A stretch of 64,000 nt of DNA, from contig JBBQHP010000027.1 of assembly GCA_038324085.1 (NCBI GenBank), forward strand, positions 1 to 64,000, given 5' to 3'. The notes beneath the pieces were generated by a model, which was not told where the DNA came from, made no database searches, and saw only the letters and a program-made list of their open reading frames with translations. Below are positions 34,677 through 42,083 of this stretch, piece by piece. Position numbers and translations under genes: made by a program. This DNA is from Ga0077523 sp038324085 (GTDB lineage Bacteria; Pseudomonadota; Gammaproteobacteria; Burkholderiales; Ga0077523). The stretch's first letter is position 1. Each line of letters begins with the position of its first letter.

Positions 34677-34881
34677 GAATCTCTCCTCATGTTGAAAGTG
34701 TGCGCGCAAAGTTGGTTCGGCGTGAATTCGACGTGATGGGTCCAACCCGGGCCCGTGACCTCGCACACGGATCCGCCCCAACAAGGTGCGGCGCGCCCGA
34801 GAACGCACCAGATCAGAGCGCCCTGCCCCCGACTGGGCGCGCTAACGAATTGTGGCACAATGCTTTTTCCTTCAGAAGCAG

Positions 34882-34896
34882 TGGCACGGAATCTGC
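34882..34896 (+). promoter_or_regulatory. Sigma-54 (-24/-12) promoter of glnA
   Basis: TGGCACGGAATCTGC places GG at 34883 and GC at 34895 with exactly ten bases between, the invariant -24/-12 spacing, and the -24 element TGGCACG is perfect. It sits 85 bases before the glnA ATG in the 304-base gap 34677-34980. It would be driven by RpoN with NtrC, encoded 3.2 kb downstream. I saw no convincing NtrC site pair in the gap. Confidence 0.8.
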
Positions 34897-34980
34897 GAAA
34901 CAGCACCCCCGACGTCCGCTTCTCAAATACAAATCCGCTTTTTACTTATCGATCTTCCCAGTCTCGAGGAGAACCTGAAG

Positions 34981-36390
34981 ATGTCCCCAGCCGAAGTCCT
35001 TAAGATGATCAAGGACAACGAAGTGAAATTCGTTGATCTGCGCTTCACGGATACCCGTGGCAAGGAACAACACGTAACCGTGCCGGCCCGGCAGTTCGAC
35101 AATTCCAAGTTCGAGGACGGCCACGCTTTCGACGGGTCGTCCATCGCCGGCTGGAAGGGCATTCAGGCTTCCGACATGCTGCTCATGCCGGACGCAATCA
35201 GCGCCCGAATGGACCCGTTCACCGACGAACCCACGCTCAACATCAGTTGCGACGTGGTCGAACCGTCCGACGGCAAGGGCTACGACCGGGACCCCCGCTC
35301 CATCGCCAAGCGCGCCGAGGCCTATCTGAAATCCACAGGCATCGGCGACGTCTGCTACTTCGGGCCAGAGCCCGAGTTCTTCGTGTTCGATTCAGTGACC
35401 TGGCAGGTGGACATGTCGGGTTCGTCGGTGAAGATCAACTCCGAAGAAGCGCCCTGGTCCTCGGGTCTCGATCTCGAAGGCGGCAACATGGGTCACCGCC
35501 CGCCCGTCAAGGGCGGCTACTTCCCCGTTCCGCCGGTCGACTCGTTGCAGGACATCCGCTCGGCAATGTGCCTGGCCCTGGAAGAACAGGGTGTCGAGGT
35601 GGAAGTCCATCACCATGAGGTAGCGGCGCCGGGTCAGTGCGAGATCGGCACCAAGTTCGCGCCGCTGGTACAGCGTGCGGACTGGCTGCAGATCCTGAAA
35701 TACACGGTACACAACGTCGCCCACTCGTTCGGGAAAACGGCGACGTTCATGCCCAAGCCCGTCGTGGGCGACAACGGATCGGGCATGCACTGCCACCAGT
35801 CGATCTGGAAGGGTGGCGAGAACCTCTTCGCCGGCAGTGGCTACGCCGGTCTGTCGGAAATGGCGCTCTACTACATCGGCGGCATCATCAAGCACGCCAA
35901 GGCGCTCAACGCCATCACGAATCCGGGCACCAACTCGTACAAGCGCCTCGTTCCAGGCTTCGAAGCGCCGATCAATCTGGCCTACTCCGCGAAGAATCGT
36001 TCGGCGTCCATCCGCATCCCGCACGTCTCGAGCCCCAAGGGGCGCCGCATCGAAGTGCGCTTCCCTGATCCCACGGCGAATCCGTATCTCGCGTTCGCCG
36101 CGATGATGATGGCCGGCCTGGACGGCATCCAGAACAAGATCCATCCAGGCGATCCGATCGACAAGAACCTCTACGATCTGCCGCCCGAAGAGGCCAAGAA
36201 GGTGCCCAATGTCTGCTCATCGCTCGACATGGCTCTGGAACACCTTGATGCAGACCGCGATTTCCTGACGCGCGGCGGCGTGTTCTCGAACGATATGATC
36301 GACGCGTACATCGAACTCAAGATGGAAGAAGTCACGACCTTCCGCATGACCACCCATCCCGTGGAATTTGCGATGTACTACAGCCTCTGA
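34981..36390 (+). CDS. glnA: Glutamine synthetase, type I
   Basis: 469 residues, the GSI-beta length. FDGSSIAGWKGIQASDMLLMPD, FGPEPEFFVFD, the glutamate/ATP-site NGSGMHCHQSIWK, RLVPGFEAPINLAYSAKNRS and the adenylylation site with Tyr398 (NLYDLPPEE) are intact. It makes glutamine from glutamate, ammonia and ATP; Tyr398 indicates control by GlnE. Start ATG 34981 has GAGGAGA upstream; the frame extends to 34852 but would cover the sigma-54 promoter. Followed by a strong terminator, then ntrB-ntrC. Confidence 0.97.
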   Translation: MSPAEVLKMIKDNEVKFVDLRFTDTRGKEQHVTVPARQFDNSKFEDGHAFDGSSIAGWKGIQASDMLLMPDAISARMDPFTDEPTLNISCDVVEPSDGKGYDRDPRSIAKRAEAYLKSTGIGDVCYFGPEPEFFVFDSVTWQVDMSGSSVKINSEEAPWSSGLDLEGGNMGHRPPVKGGYFPVPPVDSLQDIRSAMCLALEEQGVEVEVHHHEVAAPGQCEIGTKFAPLVQRADWLQILKYTVHNVAHSFGKTATFMPKPVVGDNGSGMHCHQSIWKGGENLFAGSGYAGLSEMALYYIGGIIKHAKALNAITNPGTNSYKRLVPGFEAPINLAYSAKNRSASIRIPHVSSPKGRRIEVRFPDPTANPYLAFAAMMMAGLDGIQNKIHPGDPIDKNLYDLPPEEAKKVPNVCSSLDMALEHLDADRDFLTRGGVFSNDMIDAYIELKMEEVTTFRMTTHPVEFAMYYSL

Positions 36391-36416
36391 TCGAGAACTT
36401 TTCGAACCTGGCCAAA

Positions 36417-36443
36417 GGGCGGGGGAAACCCGCCCTTTTTTTT
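36417..36443 (+). terminator. Rho-independent terminator after glnA
   Basis: GGGCGGG and CCCGCCC form a perfect 7-bp GC stem around a GGAAA loop, followed by eight T. It begins 26 bases after the glnA stop, so most glnA transcripts should end before the DUF4124 and ntrBC genes. Confidence 0.92.
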
Positions 36444-36459
36444 CCGGTCATTCGCGAAA

Positions 36460-36488
36460 TTGCGAGCCTTGCACAGGTGTCTTAGACT
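36460..36488 (+). promoter_or_regulatory. Candidate promoter for the DUF4124 gene
   Basis: TTGCGA at 36460 and TAGACT at 36483 with 17 bases between, located just after the glnA terminator and about 50 bases before ATG 36539. Matches are partial; a promoter is needed here because of the terminator. Confidence 0.35.
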
Positions 36489-36538
36489 TCGACCGCGCCC
36501 GACGGCGTCGCGCAATGCGGCGAATACCATCCCAGTAC

Positions 36539-37006
36539 ATGAAGACAAACATCGCCCTTTGCTGCGCACTGGCTTTCGGCGGCCAGGCGCAGGCCGCGCG
36601 CCAGATCTGCAAGTACGTGGATGGCGAGGGCCGGGTGACATTCGCGGATTCTCCCCAGAAGAACGCACACAAGGTGATGTGCTTCGATCCGATTCCGGTG
36701 CCACCGCCGAGGCAGTCGTCGAAACCGCCTGCGGCTAAGCCGAACGTGGACGAAGCCAACTTTCCGCGTGTGGACGACGCAACCCAGCGCCGGCGGGACT
36801 CGGAGCGGCGGCGCATCCTCGAGCAGGAACTCGCCGAGGAACAGAAGCTGCTCGAACAGGCCCGCCAGGCGATCGGGATCGATCAGGGCGGGCCGCCGGG
36901 CAGCGACGAGCGCATACCGGAAAGTCTGAAGCCTATGCGCGAAGCGATCGTCATCCACGAAAAGAACGTCGAAGCAATACGGCGCGAGCTCGCCAACGTG
37001 AAGTAA
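36539..37006 (+). CDS. Exported DUF4124-domain protein
   Basis: 155 residues. A signal peptide (MKTNIALCCALAFGGQAQA) is followed by the DUF4124 core ICKYVDGEGRVTFADSPQ, a proline-rich linker (PVPPPRQSSKPPAAKP), and an Arg/Glu-rich helical tail (about 90-155) that is likely a coiled coil. DUF4124 proteins are periplasmic and of unknown function, widespread in beta- and gammaproteobacteria and often sitting between glnA and ntrBC. Start ATG 36539; ATG 36515 would also leave a signal peptide. Function unknown. Confidence 0.8.
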   Translation: MKTNIALCCALAFGGQAQAARQICKYVDGEGRVTFADSPQKNAHKVMCFDPIPVPPPRQSSKPPAAKPNVDEANFPRVDDATQRRRDSERRRILEQELAEEQKLLEQARQAIGIDQGGPPGSDERIPESLKPMREAIVIHEKNVEAIRRELANVK

Positions 37007-37120
37007 CCGGGGCGAGCAGATGCAAGGATGTCCCGCACTGGCGCTTCCAGGATCTTCTGCGGCCGCGATCTCGTGGCTCGTTTTTTGCTGCTGCACTGTG
37101 GCGTCGGCAGGTGAATGCGC

Positions 37121-38212
37121 ATGAACCCGGATGCACTCCGCGGCCTCGACGTTCTGGCCACTGCAGTGATGCTGCTCGATCGCTACCACGTGATCGAGCA
37201 CCTGAACCCGGCCGGAGAGAATCTCTTTCAGGTGAGCAAGAACATCATGGTCGGTCAAGGACTCGAAACCGCATTCGTGCACAGCGGCCAGCTCGAAGCA
37301 GCGATCGACTTCGCCGAGCGCGGCAACTGCAGCTACACGCAGCACGATCTGGCGCTGATCGCCACGGCGGCGATCAGCGGTCAACGCGTGCCGCTTTCCT
37401 GCAGCGTGACGGCATTCGAACTCGACGACTTGAGCGGGTTCATGCTCGAGTTCACGCCGCTGCAGCAGCAGATGCGAATCGCGCGCGAGGAACGGCTGCT
37501 CGACCAGAGTCAGGCGAATCGCGAGCTGATCCGCAATCTCGCTCACGAGATCAAGAATCCGCTGGGCGCCCTGCGCGGCGCAGCGCAACTGCTGGACCGC
37601 GAGCTCGAACGACCCGAGCTGCACGAGTACACGCAAGTGATCATGATGGAAGCAGATCGTCTGCAATCCCTCATGGACAGGCTGCTCACGCCACACCGTC
37701 TGCCGCAGCCGACGGCACTGAACGTGCACGAGGTCACGGAGCGGGTTCGCAGTCTGCTCCTGGCCGAGTTTCCGGACATTCGTATCCACCGGGACTACGA
37801 CACGAGCCTGCCTCCGCTGACGGCGGATCGCGAGCAACTGATTCAGGCGGTGCTCAACATCGGGCGCAACGCCGCGCAGGCCATGAGCGGTGCGGGGAAC
37901 ATCACATTCCGGTCACGGGTCGCACGACGCGTCACGCTCGCAAAGAAGCTCTACCGCCTGGCGATCGTTGTCGAAGTCATCGACGATGGGCCCGGCGTTG
38001 CACCGGATATCCGCGACCGCGTGTTCTTTCCACTCGTGTCGGGCCGCGACGGCGGCACCGGCCTGGGACTTACCCTGGCTCAGAATTTCGTGAATCAGCA
38101 CCACGGCATCATCGAGCTCGACAGCCAGCCGGGACATACGTCCTTCACATTGTTGCTTCCGCTGCGCGAGACCGTGATCGCCTCCGGCGGACCCGTTTTA
38201 CAAAGACCCTGA
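37121..38212 (+). CDS. glnL: Nitrogen-regulation sensor kinase NtrB
   Basis: 363 residues: N-terminal PAS-like domain (about 1-115), dimerisation/H-box with LAHEIKNPLGALRGAAQLL (His142), an N-box (LNIGRNAAQAM), and the ATP-lid motifs DDGPGVAPDIRDRVFFP and GTGLGLTLAQNFVNQH. It phosphorylates or dephosphorylates NtrC according to PII, hence nitrogen status. No membrane segments, as usual for NtrB. Start ATG 37121 with AGGTGA upstream; ATG 37115 is two codons earlier. The stop is one base before the ntrC ATG. Confidence 0.95.
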   Translation: MNPDALRGLDVLATAVMLLDRYHVIEHLNPAGENLFQVSKNIMVGQGLETAFVHSGQLEAAIDFAERGNCSYTQHDLALIATAAISGQRVPLSCSVTAFELDDLSGFMLEFTPLQQQMRIAREERLLDQSQANRELIRNLAHEIKNPLGALRGAAQLLDRELERPELHEYTQVIMMEADRLQSLMDRLLTPHRLPQPTALNVHEVTERVRSLLLAEFPDIRIHRDYDTSLPPLTADREQLIQAVLNIGRNAAQAMSGAGNITFRSRVARRVTLAKKLYRLAIVVEVIDDGPGVAPDIRDRVFFPLVSGRDGGTGLGLTLAQNFVNQHHGIIELDSQPGHTSFTLLLPLRETVIASGGPVLQRP

Positions 38213-38213
38213 G

Positions 38214-39647
38214 ATGACACACGCCATGAAGCCAGTCTGGATCATCGACGACGACCGTTCCATCCGCTGGGTGTTCGAGAAGGCCCTCACGCGCGAGAAC
38301 ATCGCCTTCAAGACGTTCTCTTCGGCCCAGGATGCGCTCGCCGCGCTGGGCACGACCCCGCCCCAGGTCGTCGTAAGCGATATCCGGATGCCGGGCAGTA
38401 CGGGTCTCGAGCTGCTGCAACAGTTGAAGGCGCGCTTTCCGAATCTCCCGGTGATCATCATGACGGCGTACTCGGATCTCGAGAGCGCCGTCGCTGCGTT
38501 CCAGGGTGGAGCCTTCGAGTACCTGCCCAAACCCTTCGACGTGGACCAGGCGGTCGATCTGATCCGCCGGGCGATGGAGGAGAGCATGCGTCAGAGCGAC
38601 GCTCCGGAAGTCGTCGAGGAGTCTCCGGAGATCCTCGGACAAGCGCCGTCGATGCAGGAAGTGTTTCGCGCGATCGGACGGTTGACGCAATCGCAGGCCA
38701 CCGTTCTCATCAACGGGGAATCGGGTACCGGCAAGGAGCTCGTTGCCCGCGCTCTGCATCGCCACAGCCCGCGCGCAGCGAAGCCGTTCATCGCGATCAA
38801 TACCGCCGCCATCCCGAAGGATCTGCTCGAATCGGAACTGTTCGGCCACGAGCGCGGGGCCTTCACCGGAGCGCAGGCCATGCGCCGGGGGCGATTCGAA
38901 CAGGCCGAAGGCGGCACGTTGTTCCTGGACGAGATTGGCGACATGCCCGCGGATCTGCAGACCCGGCTGTTGCGGGTACTATCCGATGGTCAGTTCTATC
39001 GCGTTGGCGGGCACCAACCGATCAAGGCGAATGTTCGCATCATCGCCGCGACGCACCAGGATCTGGAAGCGCGCGTGAAGCTGGGGTTGTTTCGCGAGGA
39101 CCTGTTCCACCGATTGAACGTCATCCGGTTGCGCCTGCCGGCGCTGCGCGAACGCCGCGAAGACGTACCGTTGCTCGCAAAGCATTTTCTGGTGAAGAGC
39201 GCGCGCGAACTGAGCGTCGAAACCAAGCGGATGTCCGATGTCGCGCTCAAATACCTCGGCTCGCTCGACTGGCCGGGCAACGTGCGGCAGCTCGAGAACC
39301 TGTGCCACTGGGTCACCGTGATGGCGCCGGGGATGAACGTCGACGTGCTCGATCTGCCACCGGAAATCCGCGAAGGCGACGCCCGCATGCCGTCCGAGAG
39401 CTGGATCGCTGCGCTCGAACGCGAAGCCGAAAGCGCGTTGAATCGCGGCGAGACTCACATCATGGACGAGATGACGCGCCAGTTCGAGAAAGCACTCATC
39501 CTGAAGGCGCTCGCGCATACCGGCGGACGCCGCATCGAGGCCGCGAACCTGCTGGGACTCGGTCGCAACACGCTGACGCGCAAGATCCAGGAACTGGGTC
39601 TCGAAGACAAGGACCGCGCGGAGCGCCAGGAGGCGGCCGAATCCTGA
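38214..39647 (+). CDS. glnG: Nitrogen-regulation response regulator NtrC
   Basis: 477 residues. Receiver domain with acidic pocket IIDDDR and phosphoacceptor Asp56 (VVSDIRMPG) and Lys in YLPKPFD; AAA+ domain with Walker A GESGTGKE (168-175), sigma-54 contact loop GAFTGA (215-220) and Walker B GGTLFLDEIGDM; C-terminal Fis-type HTH (RRIEAANLLGLGRNTLTRKI). When phosphorylated it activates sigma-54 promoters such as that before glnA. One base after glnL, clearly co-transcribed. Convergent with xthA, seven bases between stops. Confidence 0.97.
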   Translation: MTHAMKPVWIIDDDRSIRWVFEKALTRENIAFKTFSSAQDALAALGTTPPQVVVSDIRMPGSTGLELLQQLKARFPNLPVIIMTAYSDLESAVAAFQGGAFEYLPKPFDVDQAVDLIRRAMEESMRQSDAPEVVEESPEILGQAPSMQEVFRAIGRLTQSQATVLINGESGTGKELVARALHRHSPRAAKPFIAINTAAIPKDLLESELFGHERGAFTGAQAMRRGRFEQAEGGTLFLDEIGDMPADLQTRLLRVLSDGQFYRVGGHQPIKANVRIIAATHQDLEARVKLGLFREDLFHRLNVIRLRLPALRERREDVPLLAKHFLVKSARELSVETKRMSDVALKYLGSLDWPGNVRQLENLCHWVTVMAPGMNVDVLDLPPEIREGDARMPSESWIAALEREAESALNRGETHIMDEMTRQFEKALILKALAHTGGRRIEAANLLGLGRNTLTRKIQELGLEDKDRAERQEAAES

Positions 39648-39654
39648 TGCTTCT

Positions 39655-40419
39655 TCAATCGATCTCGACCAACACGGGCGCGTGATCGGAAGGCCGCTCG
39701 AGCTTGCGCGGTTCCACGTCGATGCGTGCCGACTTGCAGCGGCGCGCCAGTGACTCCGTCAGCAGGATGTGGTCGATGCGCAAACCCATGCGTCGCTTGA
39801 ATGCGTTCATGCGGTAGTCCCACCAGCTGAAACTGCCGTCGGGCTGGTCGAACAAGCGGAAGCTGTCTTTCAGACCGAGCGCCTGCAACGCACGAAATGC
39901 CTCGCGCTCGGGTTCGCTGCAGAGTACCTGTCCCACCCACGCCGCGGGATCGTGGACATCCCGATCCTCCGGCGCGATGTTGTAATCGCCGAGCACGGCC
40001 AGATCCGGATGGCGCTTCGATTCCTCGCCAAGCCATGCGGTCAGACCACGTAGCCAGTCCAGTTTGTAGCGATACTTTTCGGAATCGACGCTTTGTCCGT
40101 TGGGCACGTAGACGCAGACGATCCGCACGCCGTCGATCGTGGCCGCAAGCACACGTTTCTGCTCGTCCTCGAAGCCGGGGATTCCGATGCTGATGTCCGA
40201 CGCCTCGCTCTTCGACAGAATCGCGACGCCGTTGTAGGTACTCTGCCCGGCGTACACGCTTTGCCAGCCAGCGGCCTGAATCGGCGCGATTGGAAATTTC
40301 TGGTCGACGAGTTTTGTTTCCTGGAGGCACACCACATCCGGTTGTTCGCGCCCGATCCAGTCGAGCAGATGCGCCAACCTGACATTGAGCGAATTGACGT
40401 TCCATGCCGCGAGTTTCAA
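39655..40419 (-). CDS. xthA: Exodeoxyribonuclease III
   Basis: 254 residues, EEP nuclease fold: LAAWNVNSLNVRLAHLLDW, VCLQETKLVD (metal-binding Glu), VLGDYNIAPEDRDVHDP (Asp-Asn pair) and the closing RIDHILLT and SDHAPVLVEI (catalytic His). It is the AP endonuclease / 3'-5' exonuclease of base-excision repair. The start is TTG 40419, giving MKLAAWNVNS with AAGGAC upstream; the frame extends to 40764 but the extra N-terminus is unrelated. A TTG start may lower expression. Confidence 0.92.
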   Translation of the reverse strand: MKLAAWNVNSLNVRLAHLLDWIGREQPDVVCLQETKLVDQKFPIAPIQAAGWQSVYAGQSTYNGVAILSKSEASDISIGIPGFEDEQKRVLAATIDGVRIVCVYVPNGQSVDSEKYRYKLDWLRGLTAWLGEESKRHPDLAVLGDYNIAPEDRDVHDPAAWVGQVLCSEPEREAFRALQALGLKDSFRLFDQPDGSFSWWDYRMNAFKRRMGLRIDHILLTESLARRCKSARIDVEPRKLERPSDHAPVLVEID

Positions 40420-40683
40420 GGCAGTCCTTTCAGTGAGAATCGGCGCGGCGCCCGAGAGAGTGCACCACGATTGCGACAGCTGCACCTGGCAAGGCTGCGC
40501 GCGCAGCCCGACTGCGAACGCTATCACGACGAGCGGTTTCGCCGCGATGGGGACACCTGTGGCTGCTTTCGCCCGTACGAGGAGATTGGCCCGGGCATGC
40601 CGCGCGCATACCGGACCTGATATGAGGAGAAGACCAGAGATCAACCGATAGATCGCCCCCACCAGGTTCGCGACATCGCAGCA

Positions 40684-41292
40684 ATGCTGGCAGCGACTCA
40701 CGCCGGCATGACGACGGATGAGATCGACGCGGCAGTCACGGACTGGATCACGACGGCCAAGCACCCGGGAAGCGGCCGGCTGTTCACGGCGATGGTATTT
40801 CAGCCGATGCTCGAACTCCTGGGCTACCTGCGGGCGAATGGCTTCAAGACTTTCATCGTGTCGGGCGGCGGTATCGAATTCATGCGCCCGTGGACCGAGC
40901 AGATCTACGGCATTCCACCCGAACGGGTGGTCGGCACGAGCGGGGGATTCCGCTACGAGTTGCGCGACGGCAAGCCCGTCATCGTCAAGCTACCCGAGCT
41001 CGTCCTCAATGACGACAAGGCGGGCAAGCCTGTCGGCATACAGCGACACATCGGTCGGCGCCCGATCGCCGCGTTCGGCAACTCCGATGGCGATCTCCAG
41101 ATGCTCCAGTGGACCGCCGCAGGCAACGGCCTGCGCTTCTGCGCGTACCTCCACCATACCGATGCCGAGCGCGAGTGGGCCTACGACAGGCAGTCCCGCA
41201 TCGGCAGACTCGACAAGGGCCCCGACGAGGCCGAAGCGAAAGGCTGGATGATCGTCGACATGAAAGGCGACTGGAACCGGATATATCCGTGA
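40684..41292 (+). pseudogene. HAD-superfamily phosphatase lacking its N-terminal catalytic third
   Basis: 202 codons match the C-terminal two-thirds of SerB-like HAD hydrolases of about 330 residues, usually exported: ATHAGMTTDEI, MVFQPMLELLGYLRANGFKTFIVSGGGIEFM (motif II, Ser), IGRRPIAAFGNSDGDLQML (motif IV Asp pair), and the closing MIVDMKGDWNRIYP. The DxDGT nucleophile motif and signal peptide should lie about 100 residues upstream. The frame is open only back to TGA at 40618-40620, and that sequence lacks them. Hence a truncated gene, or a fragment, not an active phosphatase. Confidence 0.7.
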
Positions 41293-41409
41293 AGAACGGT
41301 CTGTGGCGGGCCGCCTGATGCGACGGGCTCCTGTCGTTGCAACGATGCCGGGCCTGCAATCAACACAGGGCGGCTGCCATATCCGGATCCACCCGCAGGT
41401 CGCAGCGTC

Positions 41410-42033
41410 CTATCGCGATTGAGAGCCGGAGGACGGCGGCGGTGACGAAGGCGCGGAGGCCGCGGGTGCCGGCTGACCTGCAGCCGCCGGCGCCGGTGCG
41501 GACGACGATGCTGCGGGCGGCTGCGCCTCGGTCCGGGGCACCACCTCCTTCTTGCGCGCCACCGGTCGCACGGTCGCCGTCTTGGGATAACCGGCAGCGT
41601 CCAGGGCATTGTTCCACTCCCCGGGCTCCCAACCCTTGACCGTAGCACGACCGACCTGCATCACCGGCACCTCCACGTTCCCGCCGGTGAGTTTCTTCAG
41701 GTCGGTCTGGATCGCCGGATCGCGCGCATTCTTGTCCTCATAGGGAATACCGCGGCGCTCCAGAAGTTGACGAGCGGCATCGCACGGTTCGCCGCAGTCA
41801 GCGTTGTACAGGACGACGGGGAACGCTTCAGCGGCGCGTTTCACCTCGTAGGGAAGCTGGACATCGCCGGCCCGAGTGTCCACCCGCATCTTGTCGATGC
41901 CCTTGGCATCGTTCGGTGGCTGCTTGTCCGTGTAATGCACACTACCTTGCGCATCTACCCACCGGTAGAACTGCGCACTCTCCGCTTGGGCAACAAGTGC
42001 CACCGCCAGAGCTACCGGAACGATTGATTTCAT
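41410..42033 (-). CDS. Exported DUF4124 protein with glutaredoxin-like domain
   Basis: 207 residues. Signal peptide (MKSIVPVALAVALVAQAESA), DUF4124 motif FYRWVDAQGSVHYTDKQPP, then a thioredoxin-fold segment PVVLYNADCGEPCDAARQLL with a CGEPC site, followed by NVEVPVMQVGRATVKGW (cis-Pro loop), and a Pro/Ala/Ser-rich tail from about 165. The CxxxC spacing is not the usual CxxC. It would be periplasmic, possibly a redox protein. GGAGGC precedes ATG 42033. It lies 50 bases after prlC on the same strand and is convergent with the HAD remnant. Function unproven. Confidence 0.8.
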   Translation of the reverse strand: MKSIVPVALAVALVAQAESAQFYRWVDAQGSVHYTDKQPPNDAKGIDKMRVDTRAGDVQLPYEVKRAAEAFPVVLYNADCGEPCDAARQLLERRGIPYEDKNARDPAIQTDLKKLTGGNVEVPVMQVGRATVKGWEPGEWNNALDAAGYPKTATVRPVARKKEVVPRTEAQPPAASSSAPAPAAAGQPAPAASAPSSPPPSSGSQSR

Positions 42034-42083
42034 GATTGCCTCCGATGTCGCAGTAGCAACCGTGCACCGCTCGACCCGGCAAA

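Noticed and set aside
34785..34809. GGTGCG...CGCACC inverted repeat upstream of glnA as an NtrC site
   Set aside because: Half sites point the wrong way round: NtrC sites are GCACC followed by GGTGC, and the spacing is too wide.
34853..34864. First TGGCAC before glnA as the sigma-54 promoter
   Set aside because: GG-to-GC spacing is six, not ten; the element at 34882 fits exactly.
40093..40620. Plus-strand frame upstream of the HAD remnant as its missing N-terminal part
   Set aside because: It lies antisense to xthA, ends at TGA 40620 and contains no DxDGT or signal peptide.
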